Below the pieces are notes generated by a model. The model had not been told where the DNA came from. It saw nothing but the letters and a program-made list of their open reading frames with translations, and searched no databases. The position numbers and the translations under genes were made by a program. Source: Cryptomeria japonica (taxonomy: Eukaryota; Streptophyta; Pinopsida; Cupressales; Cupressaceae). From it: a DNA stretch of 64,000 nucleotides. Every line of letters begins with the position of its first letter. The stretch's first letter is position 1. This document shows positions 11,160 to 23,054 of the stretch, piece after piece. Location of the stretch: contig NC_081409.1 of NCBI RefSeq assembly GCF_030272615.1, forward strand, positions 27,045,406 to 27,109,405, in the 5' to 3' direction.

Positions 11160-12230
11160 CCTCTGAACACTAGGCATAGAATCTCTTCAAATGCATGATG
11201 ATCATGGGTTTATCCAAATGATCTCCTTCACGTGTAGCCAATTGATAGGCTCCTGATCCATATTTTGTAGTGATGACGTAGGGTCTAAGCCAAGTAGGCT
11301 CAAACTTGCCTTACATCTCATGGTCCTGGAGATTTTTTTGAGTTTCCATAAGGACATGGTCACCAATGTCAAATTCTCGGGTTCTAACTTTCTTGTTGTA
11401 TCTCAATTGTAGGCGATTTTGATATACCTGAAGATCATTTAAGGCCTTGAGATACCTTTCATCCAACAGTTCTAGGTCTTGCAATTTGGCCACTTTGTAT
11501 TCTTCATTAGAAAGGATGTCTTGCGACAATACTCAAAGTAAGGGGATCTCAAGGGGGAGGATTATTTCAAAGCTGAAGACTAAGGAGTATGGAGTGGCTT
11601 GTATGGGGATGCAGATGCTTGTGTGGTAGGCCCAAAGGGTGGGATGGAGTTGCAAGTGCTAATCACGACCAACTTTATTGACCGTTTTCTTGAGGATCTT
11701 GATAAGAGTTTTATTTGAAGCCTCAACTTGACCATTCTCTTGCAGGTAGCAAGGGGTGGAGAAGCAATGTTGGATGGTGAACTTTTGACATAATTCTTTG
11801 ACATTGTGATTTTTTAAGGGTCTGTTGTTGCCTGTAATGATAACTTTGGAAATTCCATATTGGCAAATTGGATAATTTAAGATAAGCTTGGAAATCTATT
11901 TGCCAGTGGTGAAGGTGAGTGGTATAGCTTCTACCGACTTGGTGGAATATTTGTGGCAATTATTATGAACTTGTGGCCATTGGATGAGGTGGGATGGATT
12001 TTACCTATAAGATTGAGCCCCCACTAAGAAAAGGGCCAAGGTGTTATTAACAACTGGAGATCCTGAGAAGGTGCATGAATCTTGTCACCATGCTTACATT
12101 TCTTTACATAGTGATAAGAATTTTCTTCCATTTTGGGCCAATAGTATTTGGTGCCCAAGATATTTTTAGCCAAAGTGAGGCCACTTGAGTGTGCTCCACA
12201 TATACCTTCATGCACTTCACATAGTGCTCG
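11160..12230 (-). pseudogene. Gypsy integrase (zinc finger, core, C-terminus)
   Basis: 12024-12215 encodes the HHCC zinc-binding domain (HEGICGAHSSG, YYWPKM, C-K-H-G-D). 11540-12000 is the DDE core with a recognisable ENGQVEASNKTL glutamate block; the second-aspartate region reads ITGNNRPLKN, so the aspartate appears lost. 11311-11529 is the C-terminal domain (YNKKVRTREFDIGDHVLME). Integrase inserts the cDNA into the genome. Several frameshifts separate the pieces, so it is non-functional. Confidence 0.8.
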
Positions 12231-12239
12231 TTGAACCTC

Positions 12240-12774
12240 CTATTTGTCTAAACACCTTAGAAGGGTTCCATCAAAGTGCCTTTGAAATAGGGTATCACTG
12301 AGGATAGTGTAGCGAGCGGATTGACAAATAAATGTTTGTTGTTGTGTTTTGGTAAGGTGAGGGGGAATGATGTTATCTCGAATGTAAGCAAAGGTTTCTT
12401 GATACCATGAGGAATCAAGACCAACAAGGACACCTACCATTTCTGATTCAGGGACATCATATGTTGGTACTAGAAGGTGCTCAACCAAGAACTCTAATTT
12501 TTGACTGTTTGTGGGCATCTGCAAGAGAGAACCAATGATAGCCATTGTGTCGACAACTCTATTGTTTGTCCTAGGAATCTGCTCAAATTGAATGAAGGTG
12601 AAATGTTGCTTGAAGTCCTCAACCATGCGACAATAAGGGAGCAACTTGTCATCCTTTGTCTGATACTCATCATTAACTTGTTTAATGACAAGTTAGGAGT
12701 CTCCATAGTCTTGTAGTTCTGTGATTTTTCATTAGTTAGCCAAACGAAGTCTAGTGATAAGAACTTCATACTCC
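12240..12774 (-). pseudogene. Gypsy RNase H, downstream half (split by LINE)
   Basis: The 134-aa ORF at 12240-12644 starts at LLPYCRMVEDFKQHFTFIQF and continues into the linker toward integrase. Upstream, 12650-12774 reads through two stops as E-Y-E-V-L-I-T-R-L-R-L-A then ELQDYGDS and VIKQVNDEYQ, the middle of a plant gypsy RNase H domain. The fold's beginning lies at 14419-14640, on the far side of the LINE insertion. Confidence 0.8.
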
Positions 12775-12782
12775 ATTATGTT
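12775..12782. repeat. Target-site duplication, 3' side of LINE derivative
   Basis: Minus strand AACATAAT. It matches AACATAGT at 14419-14426 with one mismatch. Joining the flanks here restores the RNase H reading order. Confidence 0.6.
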
Positions 12783-14418
12783 TTTGATTAAAAAAGAAGT
12801 GTTAACCAGGGCGTTGACCCTTAACATAGCTAGAGACTATCAAAACAACAACAAAAACAAGGGTGTAGAACCTTAGAAAGGAACGGAGGAAGAAAAAAAA
12901 GGCAGACCCACTCAAAGAAGAGGGGTTTGGGGGAGCGGGGAGGACTTCCCCTTTTGCCTATGACAAACCACAGTCCAGGCGATACAATTTTTAGGACCAG
13001 CAAGAGATAGGTCCAGTGGGGAGGACTCTGTAAGGTTACAAATAGTAGTGCCAATAGAGTGTTGCTACATAGGGGTAGCAACATTAGCAGAATCAACAAC
13101 ATCAGTAGGAGAGGAATGGGGTAGCGAAGTTGGAGCGAGAGGAGTTAAAACCATAGGGGCAGAAGAGGAGTCCACCAGAGGGGCCAAAACATCAACATCA
13201 ACATCAACAACACTAAGATGCACCTCATCCTCCTGAGAGGAGCCATCCAAAATAGCCTGGATGGTCAGGTGATCAGTAGTAGCGTCCTTCCACCAAGTAG
13301 CAACACCTTTGTGGTGCGAAATAGAGCAATTTGAAGCAAGATGACCCACAGAGAAGCATTTCTGGTAACGAAAGGGGAGGCCCTCAAAATCCAACAGTTG
13401 TGTCCAAGGCTTATCCCCCACCATGAGAACAAGATCCCCCGGGAGAGGCAATGAGATGTCAATGTCCACAAGGATGCGGACAAAGGTAGTGTGGTCCATT
13501 TAGGATGTAGCATCATCGACCTTCCAGAATCGACCAAAAGAGTTACAGATAGGCTCATAGCAAGAGTGCTCCCAAAAATGAAGAGGGAGATTTTGGAGGC
13601 GAACCCAAACTAGACGCACATTAAGTGGTTCAGTGAGAGGTTTAAAAGAGGTTGACGAAGGCTTAACAAAGAGGGAATGCACTCCCCAAGCCCACAACTT
13701 GTCCAAAGTCAAATATCGATTAGGTAGAGAAGTAAACGAAGCAATGAAAAAGCCTTTAGCACAAGGAAATAGCTCAATATTGTGAGCTACCAAAGGCCTC
13801 TAGGAGTCACTCACCCAACGATGAAGATCCGATAGTGAAGGCCAGAGCCCAGAGAATCTGCACACAAGAGCACAACGTTGGTAGAACCCAATGTTGTCCA
13901 CCACATCCTGTCGACAAACCACCACAGGGGAAGTTTTGGCACAGGGAAGAGGACGAACCCTCTTGGAGGGCTGGGCAACAGGTTTGGCTACACGAGCATA
14001 GCTAGGTTTGGGCCGGATCTTATCGCCAACAACATCGGCAACAACCAGTTTAGGAGCATCACCAGAAGAACCAACAACAACCCTTGAACAAGAAGCCACG
14101 GGTGGGGGAGGGCACAAACCCTCCACACTAGCAACACCCACCACAGAAGGCAAAACCCCAACAAGGGGAGCATCACACGACCCAGTAGGAGGTGCCAGGT
14201 GGGGAGCACAACCAATGAGGGCACTAATGGCTCCAACACGAGGCAGAAGGGGCAGGAAAGCATCAACATTGAACACAGTAGGAGTAGACACAACTAGAAG
14301 AGGAGAGTCGTTGCAGGCAAAAAAGTAGCAGACATTTAAAATTATAGAATGAGCGGGAGCAGGAGCGCCAGACATTTTTCCAAGGGAAAATTGTTATTAT
14401 GACCCTATCTACCAATTT
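12783..14418 (-). mobile_element. LINE (L1-type) derivative with ORF1 only
   Basis: A 1636-bp insertion within the gypsy RNase H. Its minus strand starts with a short leader, carries a complete ORF1-like frame and ends in an A-rich tail (TTTTTTAATCAAAAA). Flanking 8-bp direct repeats fit target-primed reverse transcription. There is no ORF2. Because LINE copies normally truncate at the 5' end, keeping ORF1 and the 3' tail but not ORF2 implies an internal deletion or a spliced or non-autonomous derivative. Confidence 0.75.
13065..14375 (-). pseudogene. LINE ORF1 protein (DUF4283 plus zinc knuckle)
   Basis: A single frame of 437 codons from the ATG at 14375, broken only by stop codons at 13800-13802 and 13500-13502. 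The N-terminal part (14375-13803) is proline-, alanine- and valine-rich and lacks a known domain. The middle (13793-13503) matches DUF4283: KGFFIASFTSLPNRYL, then VWVRLQNLPLHFWEH and GRFWKVDDAT. Just downstream is a zinc knuckle, YQKCFSVGHLASNCS (about 13325-13370), of CCHC type. This is the gag-like RNA-binding protein of plant L1 elements. With only two stops it is younger than the gypsy host. Confidence 0.8.
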
Positions 14419-14640
14419 ACTATGTTACTTGTGCATGCAAAGGTTATTTTGTAGGACTTAGGGATACAATCTCCTTGAGGTGTAATTAGCAGTATGCTTG
14501 TCTCCGATCCATGGTGTGTGCATGAACCATCAAAATATAACTGCCATTGGGTTGATTGAGTGACAATAATGATGGAACCATTAGGGAATTCTGCTATGAG
14601 GGGGTAATCACCTTGAAGTGGAGCATCAACCAATTGATCA
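14419..14640 (-). pseudogene. Gypsy RNase H, upstream half
   Basis: The ORF 14409-14633 contains WQLYFDGSCTHHGSETSILL, the first beta-strand and catalytic aspartate region of RNase H, and continues to FACTSNIV, where the LINE target duplication begins. The companion half is at 12240-12774. Confidence 0.8.
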
Positions 14641-14659
14641 TCTATGCCTTGTCCTTTTA

Positions 14660-15760
14660 TTGCCTTCCTGTCAATGTATTCAATGTCGAACTAACTCAAT
14701 AGCATGACCCATTTTGAGTTTGGTCTTATTGTTAAGCATATAGTGACATAGGTAATATATCCAACAAGAGTGGGACTGATGTAGTATATGACAATGTCTT
14801 TCCCTTTGTCATCTGTTTGTGCAATTAATGCCCCCAGATCCACTGTAGGTTATGATATTTACAAATGGAGGGGCTGTCGTAGAATAGGTGGCATCAAAAC
14901 TGGAGGGGAGACCAAATATTCTTACAATTTATCAAAGGCCTTCTGACATAGGCAGTCCCACTTAAATTTGGTGTCCTTGCATAGAAGATGTGCAAAAGGA
15001 TGACACTTGTTTGCAAGTTGTGATATAAATCGACGGATAGATTGAAGTTTTCCTTGGAGGCTACGAAGCTGCTTGAGTGTCTTAGGGGAGGGCATTTGCA
15101 TGGTATCTTTGACTTTGGCTAGATCTACTTCGATTCCTCTGCGTGAGACTATGAATCCCAACAACTTTCTTGATGTGACCCTGAAGACACACTTCTTAGG
15201 GTTGAGGTGTAACTTGTATTTCTCCATCTTTTCAAAGATTTTTCATAGGATAGGGAGGTGTTCTTCTCGTGTCTTAGACTTGCCCAGAAGGTCATCTACA
15301 TAATTTTCGACAATGTTCTGCAAAAGATCATAGAAGATGGATGTCATTGCTCTCTGATAAGTTGCTCTTGCATTCTTTAAGCGAAAGGGCATGACTCGAT
15401 TGCAAAATGTGCCCCAAGGGGTTGTGAATGTTGTTTTATGTTGGTATTCTTCAATGATCTTGATCTAATTTTTATCTCGAGAATCCATCCATTAAGGAAA
15501 GCATTTCATGCCCATATGTCAAGTCCACACTCATGTTTATGTTAGGCAAGGGGAAATCATCTTTTGGACATGCTTTGTGAAGGTCCCTAAACTCTATGCC
15601 AATTCGTATGCCCCCAACAGGCTTTCCGACAGGTATAATGTTGGAGACCCATTTAGGATAATCAATGGGTTTGATGAATCCAACATCCAACATTTTTTGT
15701 AGTTCTTCTTTAACTAGGAGGGCAACTTGTGGATGCATCTTGTGAAGCTTTTGTTTGATT
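14660..15760 (-). pseudogene. Gypsy reverse transcriptase
   Basis: The minus-strand ORF 15472-15738 holds the fingers and palm start (FIKPIDYPKWVSNIIPV, FRDLHKACPKDDFPLP, LSLMDGFSR). After a stop the frame continues with TTPWGTFCNRVMPFRLKNA and a canonical YVDD catalytic motif at 15291-15302. The ORF 14922-15227 supplies the thumb (HLNPKKCVFRVTSRKLLGFI). The catalytic aspartates are intact, but the frame has several stops. It copies element RNA into DNA. Confidence 0.88.
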
Positions 15761-16440
15761 GGTTTAGCATCTGGTCTGACAACAAGATTATGTACTACCA
15801 GTTTTAACTCTAGGCTTGACTTATTAGCGTAAGACTAGGCAAAATTGACTTGTGTCTCTTTAAGGAAACTTATGAAATTTGTTTCTCCTGATATGTTAGA
15901 GACTTTGTGATGAGCACTTTCTTTGGATTATTGTCTGCACCCATGTTGATAATGTTTGTTTTTTCAATCAACAAGGAGGATTTCTCCTGATACAGGGGTA
16001 CCATGGTAGGCAAGTCAAGTCCCCCATCTTCTAGTGCCTGATCCAAGTTTTCACTAGGGGACTTATGATTTTTTTGTTCACTTTTGCAAACTAAGGGAGT
16101 TGACTTCACTACCAAAATATGCCTCCTTGAGTTGGATTCCATTGACAGATGTGTGATCTTCAAGGTCTCACATGTTAAGTAATGCCAAAAGGGCATTGTC
16201 ATCAACACATATGTGTAAGTCAGGTGGTTTTCATTGATCCCAATCAATAAGTTCAGGGAGGACGAGTTGAAGTTCTTATGGGTGGAAGGGGTGACGAGGG
16301 TGATGATGTTAACATAGGTGTCATCAAATAGATCATCAAGGTATTCCAAAGTCACTTCATAAAACTCCTCTTCATCGGAGTCTTCAATTTCAGAAGGAGG
16401 ATTTGTCGGAGCACCAGTGATAGTGACCTTAGGCCTGGGT
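15761..16440 (-). pseudogene. Gypsy protease-RT linker
   Basis: The 161-aa ORF 15870-16355 includes the linker signature seen before gypsy RT (KTNIINMGADNNPKKVLI), preceded by an acidic stretch. It has no enzymatic motif of its own. Confidence 0.65.
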
Positions 16441-16457
16441 GAGTAACTTGAGCCCCA

Positions 16458-17307
16458 CTATTGAAAATTCTTTTTGCATTGCATAGTGGGTTTCTTTTGG
16501 ATTTTGATTTCTTTGGGTTTTCCATATGACTTATGAGAGGGTGGGAGTTGACCCAGATAGAGTGCATTTTGAAGTGTGTACTCTCCACAACCATTGTTAA
16601 TTATCTTAACCTTGATCTTGGGTTGGGATGAGATGGATGCAACGTTTGGTGGATCTGATGGAGGTGGCGGAACGGGTGTATTGAGTGGGCAATGATAAGG
16701 GTGTTTCCCTTCAAGGAGCTTGTAGTATTGAAACAACCACAAATCAACCGGTATGGTAATCTCTCTACCATTGTAAGGGAATTGAAGGCATTGGTGGTAA
16801 GTGGATGGGACATCTTGAATGGAGTGGATCCATGGTTGGCCGAGGAGGACGTTGTAGGGGAGATCAAGGTCCAAGACTTGATATGTAATTTCCATCGTTG
16901 TAGGGCCCACTTGAAGAGGTAGTGTTCTGGTGCTTTGCATCATCATAGGCCTTTATTGTGATCTTACCAGATGTGTCAACCAAGTCTTTAGAGATGTTGA
17001 GTTGTTTAATCAATTTATATGTACAAAGATTTAGGCCAGATCCACTGTCTATAAGGACTCTCTTGATTTTATGCTTATGAACATTAGCCTCAATGTGAAA
17101 GGATTTGTTGTGGGATGGGTCTATGGATGGAGCATCCTTGGATGTGAAGACAAGATTGTGCTGCACAACAAGGTTTCGAATGAGGGCTTGGAATTGGGTT
17201 GCGTTAATGTTATCTGGGACATGGGATTCCAAAAGGGCTTGCTCGAGGATCTCTTTATGAACGTGTGAAGTTTTGAGGAGTTCTAAGATGGAGATCTGTG
17301 TAGGCAT
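16458..17307 (-). pseudogene. Gypsy aspartic protease
   Basis: The ORF 16864-17307 contains RVLIDSGSGLNLCTYKLI, with the D-S-G active site at about 17036-17055. The overlapping ORF 16458-16946 gives the second half, ending LPYNVLLGQPWIHSIQDVPS, the usual end of the plant gypsy retropepsin. The two overlap out of frame, so one frameshift is present. It processes the gag-pol precursor. Confidence 0.82.
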
Positions 17308-17562
17308 CTTACTGAGGTGATCAAGGATATCATAACAGTGGGTAGATGGTATGGGGGCTTGGCAAGGAGGGGGAGGAGCTCCCTAAATGGTGACTCTCCC
17401 TCTACGCGCAGTGACATTACAATCATTCTGGGAATATGAAGTGGAAGGTGAGGCACCTTGAATGACTATCATAGATTGGTAGGGCCTGCTTGATGATTAC
17501 GAGGGAGGGATACCTTGAATGGTTACCCTAGGTCTATGAGAGGCAAGAGGAAGGTCAACTCC

Positions 17563-19448
17563 TTAGATCGTAATGGTATTAACGTGGGTGTTAGCGGGCT
17601 CCATGTAGCCTACCAAGGAGTTGAATCCGGAGACATAGTTGGTATACTCATAATGAACTTCATGAGTTGATGAAGCTTTGTCCTTACCATGTTTGGGAAA
17701 GGGATCCCGACACATCTCAAGTTTGTTATTTGAATTACTAGGCTTAGCGGTTGCAACCTCAACATAACCCTTGTCAATTAGGTCTTGGATATAATTTTTA
17801 AGTTTCGTACACTTGCGTGTATCATGAAACCGTTGGCACAATGGTAGTCACAATATTCGTTCTCATTATACCACAAGGGTTTTGGTTGATTTGCATTAAA
17901 AGGACGAGTCATCAGAAAGACAACAACACCACCCTTGACAAGTTTTTGGATGATGACCTCTATGGGTTCAGCAAGCGGAGTGTACTTATGTTAGGTTTGA
18001 TTGTTGGAATAGAGAGGTTGATTTTAGACCGAGACATTATTGCAAGGTTGGGATTTGTTGGGAGGATTAGGTTGAGAGTTGAATTGATTATTGGTGGTGG
18101 TGGGTTTGGTGGGGATAGTCACAGTCTAAACACGCTTGGCATTAGTGATTCCATCATTGACAACATTTTTTATTTTTGGACCAATACTTGGATTTGCCAT
18201 TATACAAGGAAGAACCTTTATTATATTTTTGAGAAGGTTTCAATGTTCCTTCTTCTAAGAGGACACACTTTAAGGCTAGACCTTTCTTAGTGATTTGCTC
18301 AAATGTGTCCAAGAATTGACAAGTCAGGGGATGAGACATTTCTGGTACCATATTATCTTGAAATACCTCAATTTGATATGACTCTGGTATGTCCCAAGGG
18401 AATTTTTTGATGAGATGGTGCCACCTTTGAAGAAAGTTGGCAAAGGTTTTTCCGGGCCTTTGCTTTGTGTTGCATAGGTCCATCATAGAAGCATCATTCT
18501 CAATGTTATATGCATAATGGGACACAAACTTCTCTACAAGGTTTGGGAATGATTTGGCGGAGGCATGAAGTAGGGTGAAGAACCAAGCGAGGGCATCTCC
18601 ACCAAGACTCTTAGGGAAAAGTCTTCTAAGGTAGACATCACTGTAAGAGACCTCTTGGAAAATGATGTAAAATTCATGAACATGGTCACTTGGGTCACTT
18701 TTGCCTTTGCATTTTTCAAACTTGGTTATTTAAAACCTAGGGGGTACGAGGGGAATTGAAATGGAAGGATCATACAGACAAGGACATATTTATTTCAAAG
18801 TGTAAGGTTTCTTATTAGTCTTATCCTTGAAATTTTTGATAAGGTCCTTCATTTCCTAAATTTCCTTGGTGAGGATAGGTAGTTGATTTTGGACATGGGG
18901 AATGTAGTGAACCATGTTAGACCCTAGGATTTGAGTGGATACGAATGGGATACCACCAAGAATATATTGATAAGCGGAAATTGGAGGTTGAGAAGTGTTT
19001 TGAGGATGTGATATGATAGAGGGTAAGTTAGTGTTGATGTAATTGAGGGAATTGTGAAGGGGTGTGGATGACCTTGGAGGTTGAGAGGTAGACAGATTAA
19101 AAGTGCTTGGGGGAATATAAATTAGAGGTAGGAAATTTGTAGGCATAGAAGTGGCAGGTGGTGGATGAAGAAGGGCATTGAAAACATGAAGGCCTAGAAG
19201 GTCAGCTTCTGACGGTTTGTCAAGAATAGATCGATCAAAATCAGGGGGCAAAGATGCCCCTTGAGTGATAAGTTGAGCCACGAGCCCATTGGGATTATTT
19301 TTAAAAATCTTTCTATCATCTCTTGATTGTAAGGATCATATGAAATATTGCAAACATGGGGAATGTTCAGGTTGGTTAATGAGTTGTTCCTCTTGTTGGG
19401 GATCTTGATCGAACATGTGACTAGTTTCAAGCGTCTAATTGTCTTCAA
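17563..19448 (-). pseudogene. Gypsy gag
   Basis: 18154-18525 contains the retrotransposon gag core (DLCNTKQRPGKTFANFLQRW). 17563-17841 has a F-H-D-T-R-K-C...L-K-N-Y-I-Q-D-L-I-D-K-G-Y segment typical of the gag C-terminus. 18856-19448 is proline-rich N-terminal sequence. Stops and frameshifts separate these. It forms the nucleocapsid of the Tat-like element. Confidence 0.75.
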
Positions 19449-19450
19449 TG

Positions 19451-21420
19451 ACCATCTTCGATTTTTGGGAGCAAGTCAAGACCATACATGGGTAACTTCA
19501 AAGATGAAAATGACAAGAAGGGACTTTGGAATAGATTGGACTCTTTGAGAAAAATGATGGAAAGGACTTAACAAGTTGGGATTTTGATTTGGATTGGATT
19601 GAGATTGATCAGATGGTCCTTGGATTTGGACAAGATGGACTGGATGATATCTTAGACCTTGGATTAGGATGTAGATGGGATGAGGGTCACAAAACAAGGT
19701 TACAACCAAGCTAGGCCAAACTCCGACCTTAGATTAAGATTAGATCAAGCTTTTTTTCTAATTAGGGTAGACTTTGTTCCTAAGAAAAATAGGGCAAAGG
19801 ATTAGGGTTTCAATCAACCCAAGTGATTAGGATCAATTAGACAATATACTTGAGATAGATTCTTTCTCAAGCACATGGCCAATTTTGGACTTGATTAATG
19901 ATAAAAGGTCTAAGTAAGACTTTGTTAAGTGTTGACCTTGGATTGGGAGATTGATTGATTGATTGGATTAAGGTTAATGATTGATGTGCTAATTCCTTAA
20001 AGATGAAAGATAGTAATGATTATGGAAGAAAAGGTAGATTAACAAGAAGGAATGGAGTGAAGGTTACCCTAGATGGGAGATGTCTCAATAGGTGATTTTA
20101 GGCAAGGGAAAGTTTGACAATGGAAAGCGACCACTCCTATTGATGCTTTGGGATTATCTCAATCTTTGATGAAAATCACAGGTTCTCAAAGGTTCCTCAT
20201 CAAACTCATTGTTGTAACTATGAAGATAATCAAGGAAACAATGTAAGAAGGTACGATGTTTCAACAAGAGCTTGTGGTTGATGTACAAAAATTTTCAACA
20301 CTCGAGGATTTGTTTATAAGAAGGCTTCGTCTTCTTAACTTGGCGGTAAATGGAATTTTTGGGATGCTTGAGGGATTTGGTTTTATGGTGCATGAGTGAA
20401 ATTTGGTCAAATTTTGATAAGTTTGGAATTTGTCTACTCTTGGCAAGGGAATTCAAATAAAGACAAACAAATTGGCCAAGGTAACATTTTTAAATAAGTG
20501 TGAAAGTGAGGTGGGCCTATATTAGCCTAATATTACAAAATTCACTGGTTTGCACATACAAAGACACACGAAAGAAATACAACCTAGGCTAGAAAGTGGA
20601 AATCATTCAATGGGGCCTCTACATCAATAAAATACCTGAAACAAGCAAAAAGATAGAGATTTTAGTAGCATTGGCTCCCCCACCATGACATTCACTTATC
20701 GAGCATACCAGATTCTCTCACCACGAAGATCCGAAGATCTTTTAATCGAGGAATCCTTGTCTCATCTTGAATGGGTACATGAGAGATATCTACGAGGTAC
20801 GATCCACACACCCTGCAACATCAACTATAGGGATTTTTGGGCTACTAAAACAAGGTTTCTAGTAATATATCGAGGGATCCTGATCCAACGATGGATTCTC
20901 AAAGCAAGCCAATTAAGGCTTTGGTTGAGCTTATCGATGTAGAGAAGGCCTCCACATATGTCGAATTCACTCAACACTTCATCTGCTTGAACAATATATT
21001 TATATAGCGGCTTAGAAAACCCGCTCGATATTGCATTGGGAGAGACGATATTCTTGATGTGTCCTAATTTTAAACTACTCCCTTGGGGTGATGAGGCCTT
21101 TAAGAGGCAATTCTCTACAAAAATAAAAAAGTTGGGTGTTTTTAATCACCTTCTCTTCACCCAAGGTCCATGAAGGCAAGGGGAGAGGATACTTGGTGTA
21201 ACGATGGGTTCACCCTACACGTGTGCAAGTGCACCAAACGTCGAAAATAATGGTTCTTTTTATTCTTAAATAAAACATTTTCGAATCTAATGTTGGAAAA
21301 AAAGAAACTAAGCTAGTGATAAAACAAAGGTCTTTGAAAAACGTGTTGCAAAAATGTTAGTAGTCTAATAAAAATGTCTTGGTTGTTTGGAAAAGTGTTG
21401 CAAAAAATTAGATTAAATGA
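19451..21420 (-). other. Leader region of the gypsy element, no gene seen
   Basis: On the minus strand this lies between the LTR/PBS side and gag. It is AT-rich with scattered small ORFs of no recognisable family. Long leaders are normal in Tat/Ogre-like elements. A GGGGGAGCCAATGCTACT-like stretch near 20665-20690 (minus strand) may be a second leader landmark. Confidence 0.35.
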
Positions 21421-21429
21421 TTAATACCT

Positions 21430-22130
21430 AAAAGTGTCTTCTTACAATGGAGATGTTGAAAGATAGGCACAAACACTAACATCTGTGAAGACGCTAACAT
21501 AAGCACAGACGTTGATTTAGGGCCTAGACACAAAAAATAGAGTGCAGAAATTTTTTTAAAAATTCAAAAGCTAGGCATGAATTTTATACTTGTGCAGACA
21601 CAAAAGTATCCGTTGCAGACGACGAAGTAGGTTCGTTGTAGAAACAATTAGCTTGAAATTTATAAAATTCAATTTTTTCTTAGTAGGCGGGAAAAGCAGT
21701 TAGGCATAGACGTTGTTCTATAACGCAAACATCAATGTCTACGTAGGCGCCGAAGTGTAGTTTCCCAAATTTTTTTGCCTAGTTAGCCTAAAGTGAATAA
21801 ATTTACTACAATAAATCCGAGTATTTAGCTAAATGTGATGAAATCACAACCTACTAATTACTGTTTTTGTGATTTTTCAAGCTTTTATATGGATTTTTTT
21901 TTGTGTTTTATAATTAATTATGTAGTTAAAATTATAGAAAGCAAAGGGAAAATATATAAAAATGGAGACATTGATTTATATTACGGAGATGCCAATTTGA
22001 AATCTTGCAAAACACTATTAGTTGAGAATTTTTTGAATTAAAACACAGATGTTGATTGAGCCCTGTAGAGACGCTGAAACCGTGGTGGAGATGTTGAAAT
22101 GCAATCGGAGATGTCGTTCCAAGAACTTGT
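21430..22130. repeat. Irregular AGACGTTG/AGATGTTG motif array
   Basis: Short words AGACGTTG, AGACGCT and AGATGTTG recur at least ten times between 21450 and 22120, often preceded by GC or CAC. Spacing is irregular. It sits next to the 22201-22290 conserved block as the palindrome array sits next to the 1095-1190 copy, but the motif is unrelated. Confidence 0.55.
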
Positions 22131-22165
22131 GAGAAAAAAATGCTAAAACAAGCAAAAATGATTAG

Positions 22166-22190
22166 ATACTAGGGATGTGAGTCCCATCGA
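22166..22190 (-). promoter_or_regulatory. Primer-binding-site-like sequence
   Basis: The minus strand reads TTTTGGCACGCTCGATGGGA, resembling the TTGGCACGCYCRGTGGGAC sequence after the 5' LTR of Tat/Ogre-like elements. If correct, the LTR of the gypsy element ends near 22192 and extends to higher coordinates. Confidence 0.45.
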
Positions 22191-22200
22191 GCGTGCCAAA

Positions 22201-22290
22201 ATGGAGATGAGAAATAGTGAGGATGTTTACTTGCATAAAATAAGCACAAAATACAAAGAAACCCTGCAATACACAAATAAAACCCTTATA
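22201..22290. repeat. Second copy of the 95-bp conserved block
   Basis: Same orientation and near-identical sequence to 1095-1190 (TTACTTGCATAAAATAAGCA then AATACACAAATAAAACCCTT). The right flank differs. Probably the end of a gypsy LTR. Confidence 0.7.
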
Positions 22291-22499
22291 AATTTATTAG
22301 TCTATCTAAAAATGATGTAATAAATTTAACATTCCCCTCTAATTGCATCAATCCAAACAAAGGGTGAAACATCGCAAGAGTTGAACACAACAACCCTTTT
22401 GAAAACTTTGATGAATCATCTCCACCAATTCTCCTCACTCACCTAGGAAACACCAAATTAAAAACATCAATGGATCTAATGACTATCAAACTTACAAAA

Positions 22500-22810
22500 T
22501 ATCTATGAATTGAGACATACTCCATCCACAAGTACACCACTCTTGGGAATCAACACAAACTCCATTTCCCATAAGAAAATACATCGATCAACTATGAATC
22601 AAGACTCACTCAATTCTCCATAGAAAAAAGAAAATACGAATCAAATGTGAAATGAAATTAACTTAATTATCCTATTTGTGGATCAAGACTATCTCAATTA
22701 TCCATAATTACGTGCATGCAAAACTATAGATCAAGACAAACTCAATTATGCGTAGGTACCACTCGCCAAATCTACAGATCTAGACATACTCTATTATCTG
22801 TAAGAAACAA
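22500..22810 (+). repeat. Short tandem repeat of GATCAAGAC...CTCAATTATCC units
   Basis: Five related units begin near 22510, 22600, 22681, 22731 and 22788, each reading approximately GATCAAGACNNACTCAATTA followed by TCCATA. Spacing is 50-90 bp. No coding signal was seen in 22291-23054. Confidence 0.6.
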
Positions 22811-23054
22811 ATGTGACATGCCTCTTTTCTCCATAAAGGTACTCAAGATGAAATATGAAATTGATACTTCTCATTTAAGATATCATATGTAAGCAAGAAA
22901 CTAGCTCAAGATGATAAAACACCTCATTCTTGGGTGCCTCCAACTTCCAATATCTATTTAGCCTTTACCCATTACAAGTAGCATTACAATCTTCACAAGC
23001 CAAATCAATATTAACAAAGCTTTTAAGTGTATTTTTAAAGATCATAATGTAATT

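Larger units (their letters stand above)
11150..19450 (-). mobile_element. Tat-like Ty3/gypsy retrotransposon body
   Basis: On the minus strand the order from high to low coordinates is gag, protease, RT, RNase H, integrase, the gypsy order. The RT leader (MHPQVALLVKEELQKML then GFIKPIDYPKWVSNIIPV), the intervening RNase H and the HHCC integrase match the Tat/Ogre-type branch of plant gypsy elements. All domains carry stops or frameshifts and a LINE derivative interrupts RNase H. LTRs are not certain: a PBS-like sequence sits at 22166-22190 and a PPT-like purine run at 1191-1204. The element is inactive. Confidence 0.85.

Noticed and set aside
14008-14328. 106-aa plus-strand ORF
   Set aside because: Antisense to LINE ORF1, which has a recognised DUF4283 domain and zinc knuckle on the minus strand.
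22166-22190. tRNA gene or tRNA fragment
   Set aside because: The sequence resembles a primer-binding site, not a tRNA; no cloverleaf, A box or B box was seen around it.
1-22290. A single giant Tat element with LTRs at both ends of this interval
   Set aside because: Only 95 bp are shared between the proposed LTRs and the neighbouring arrays differ; possible, but not supported well enough to annotate as one element.
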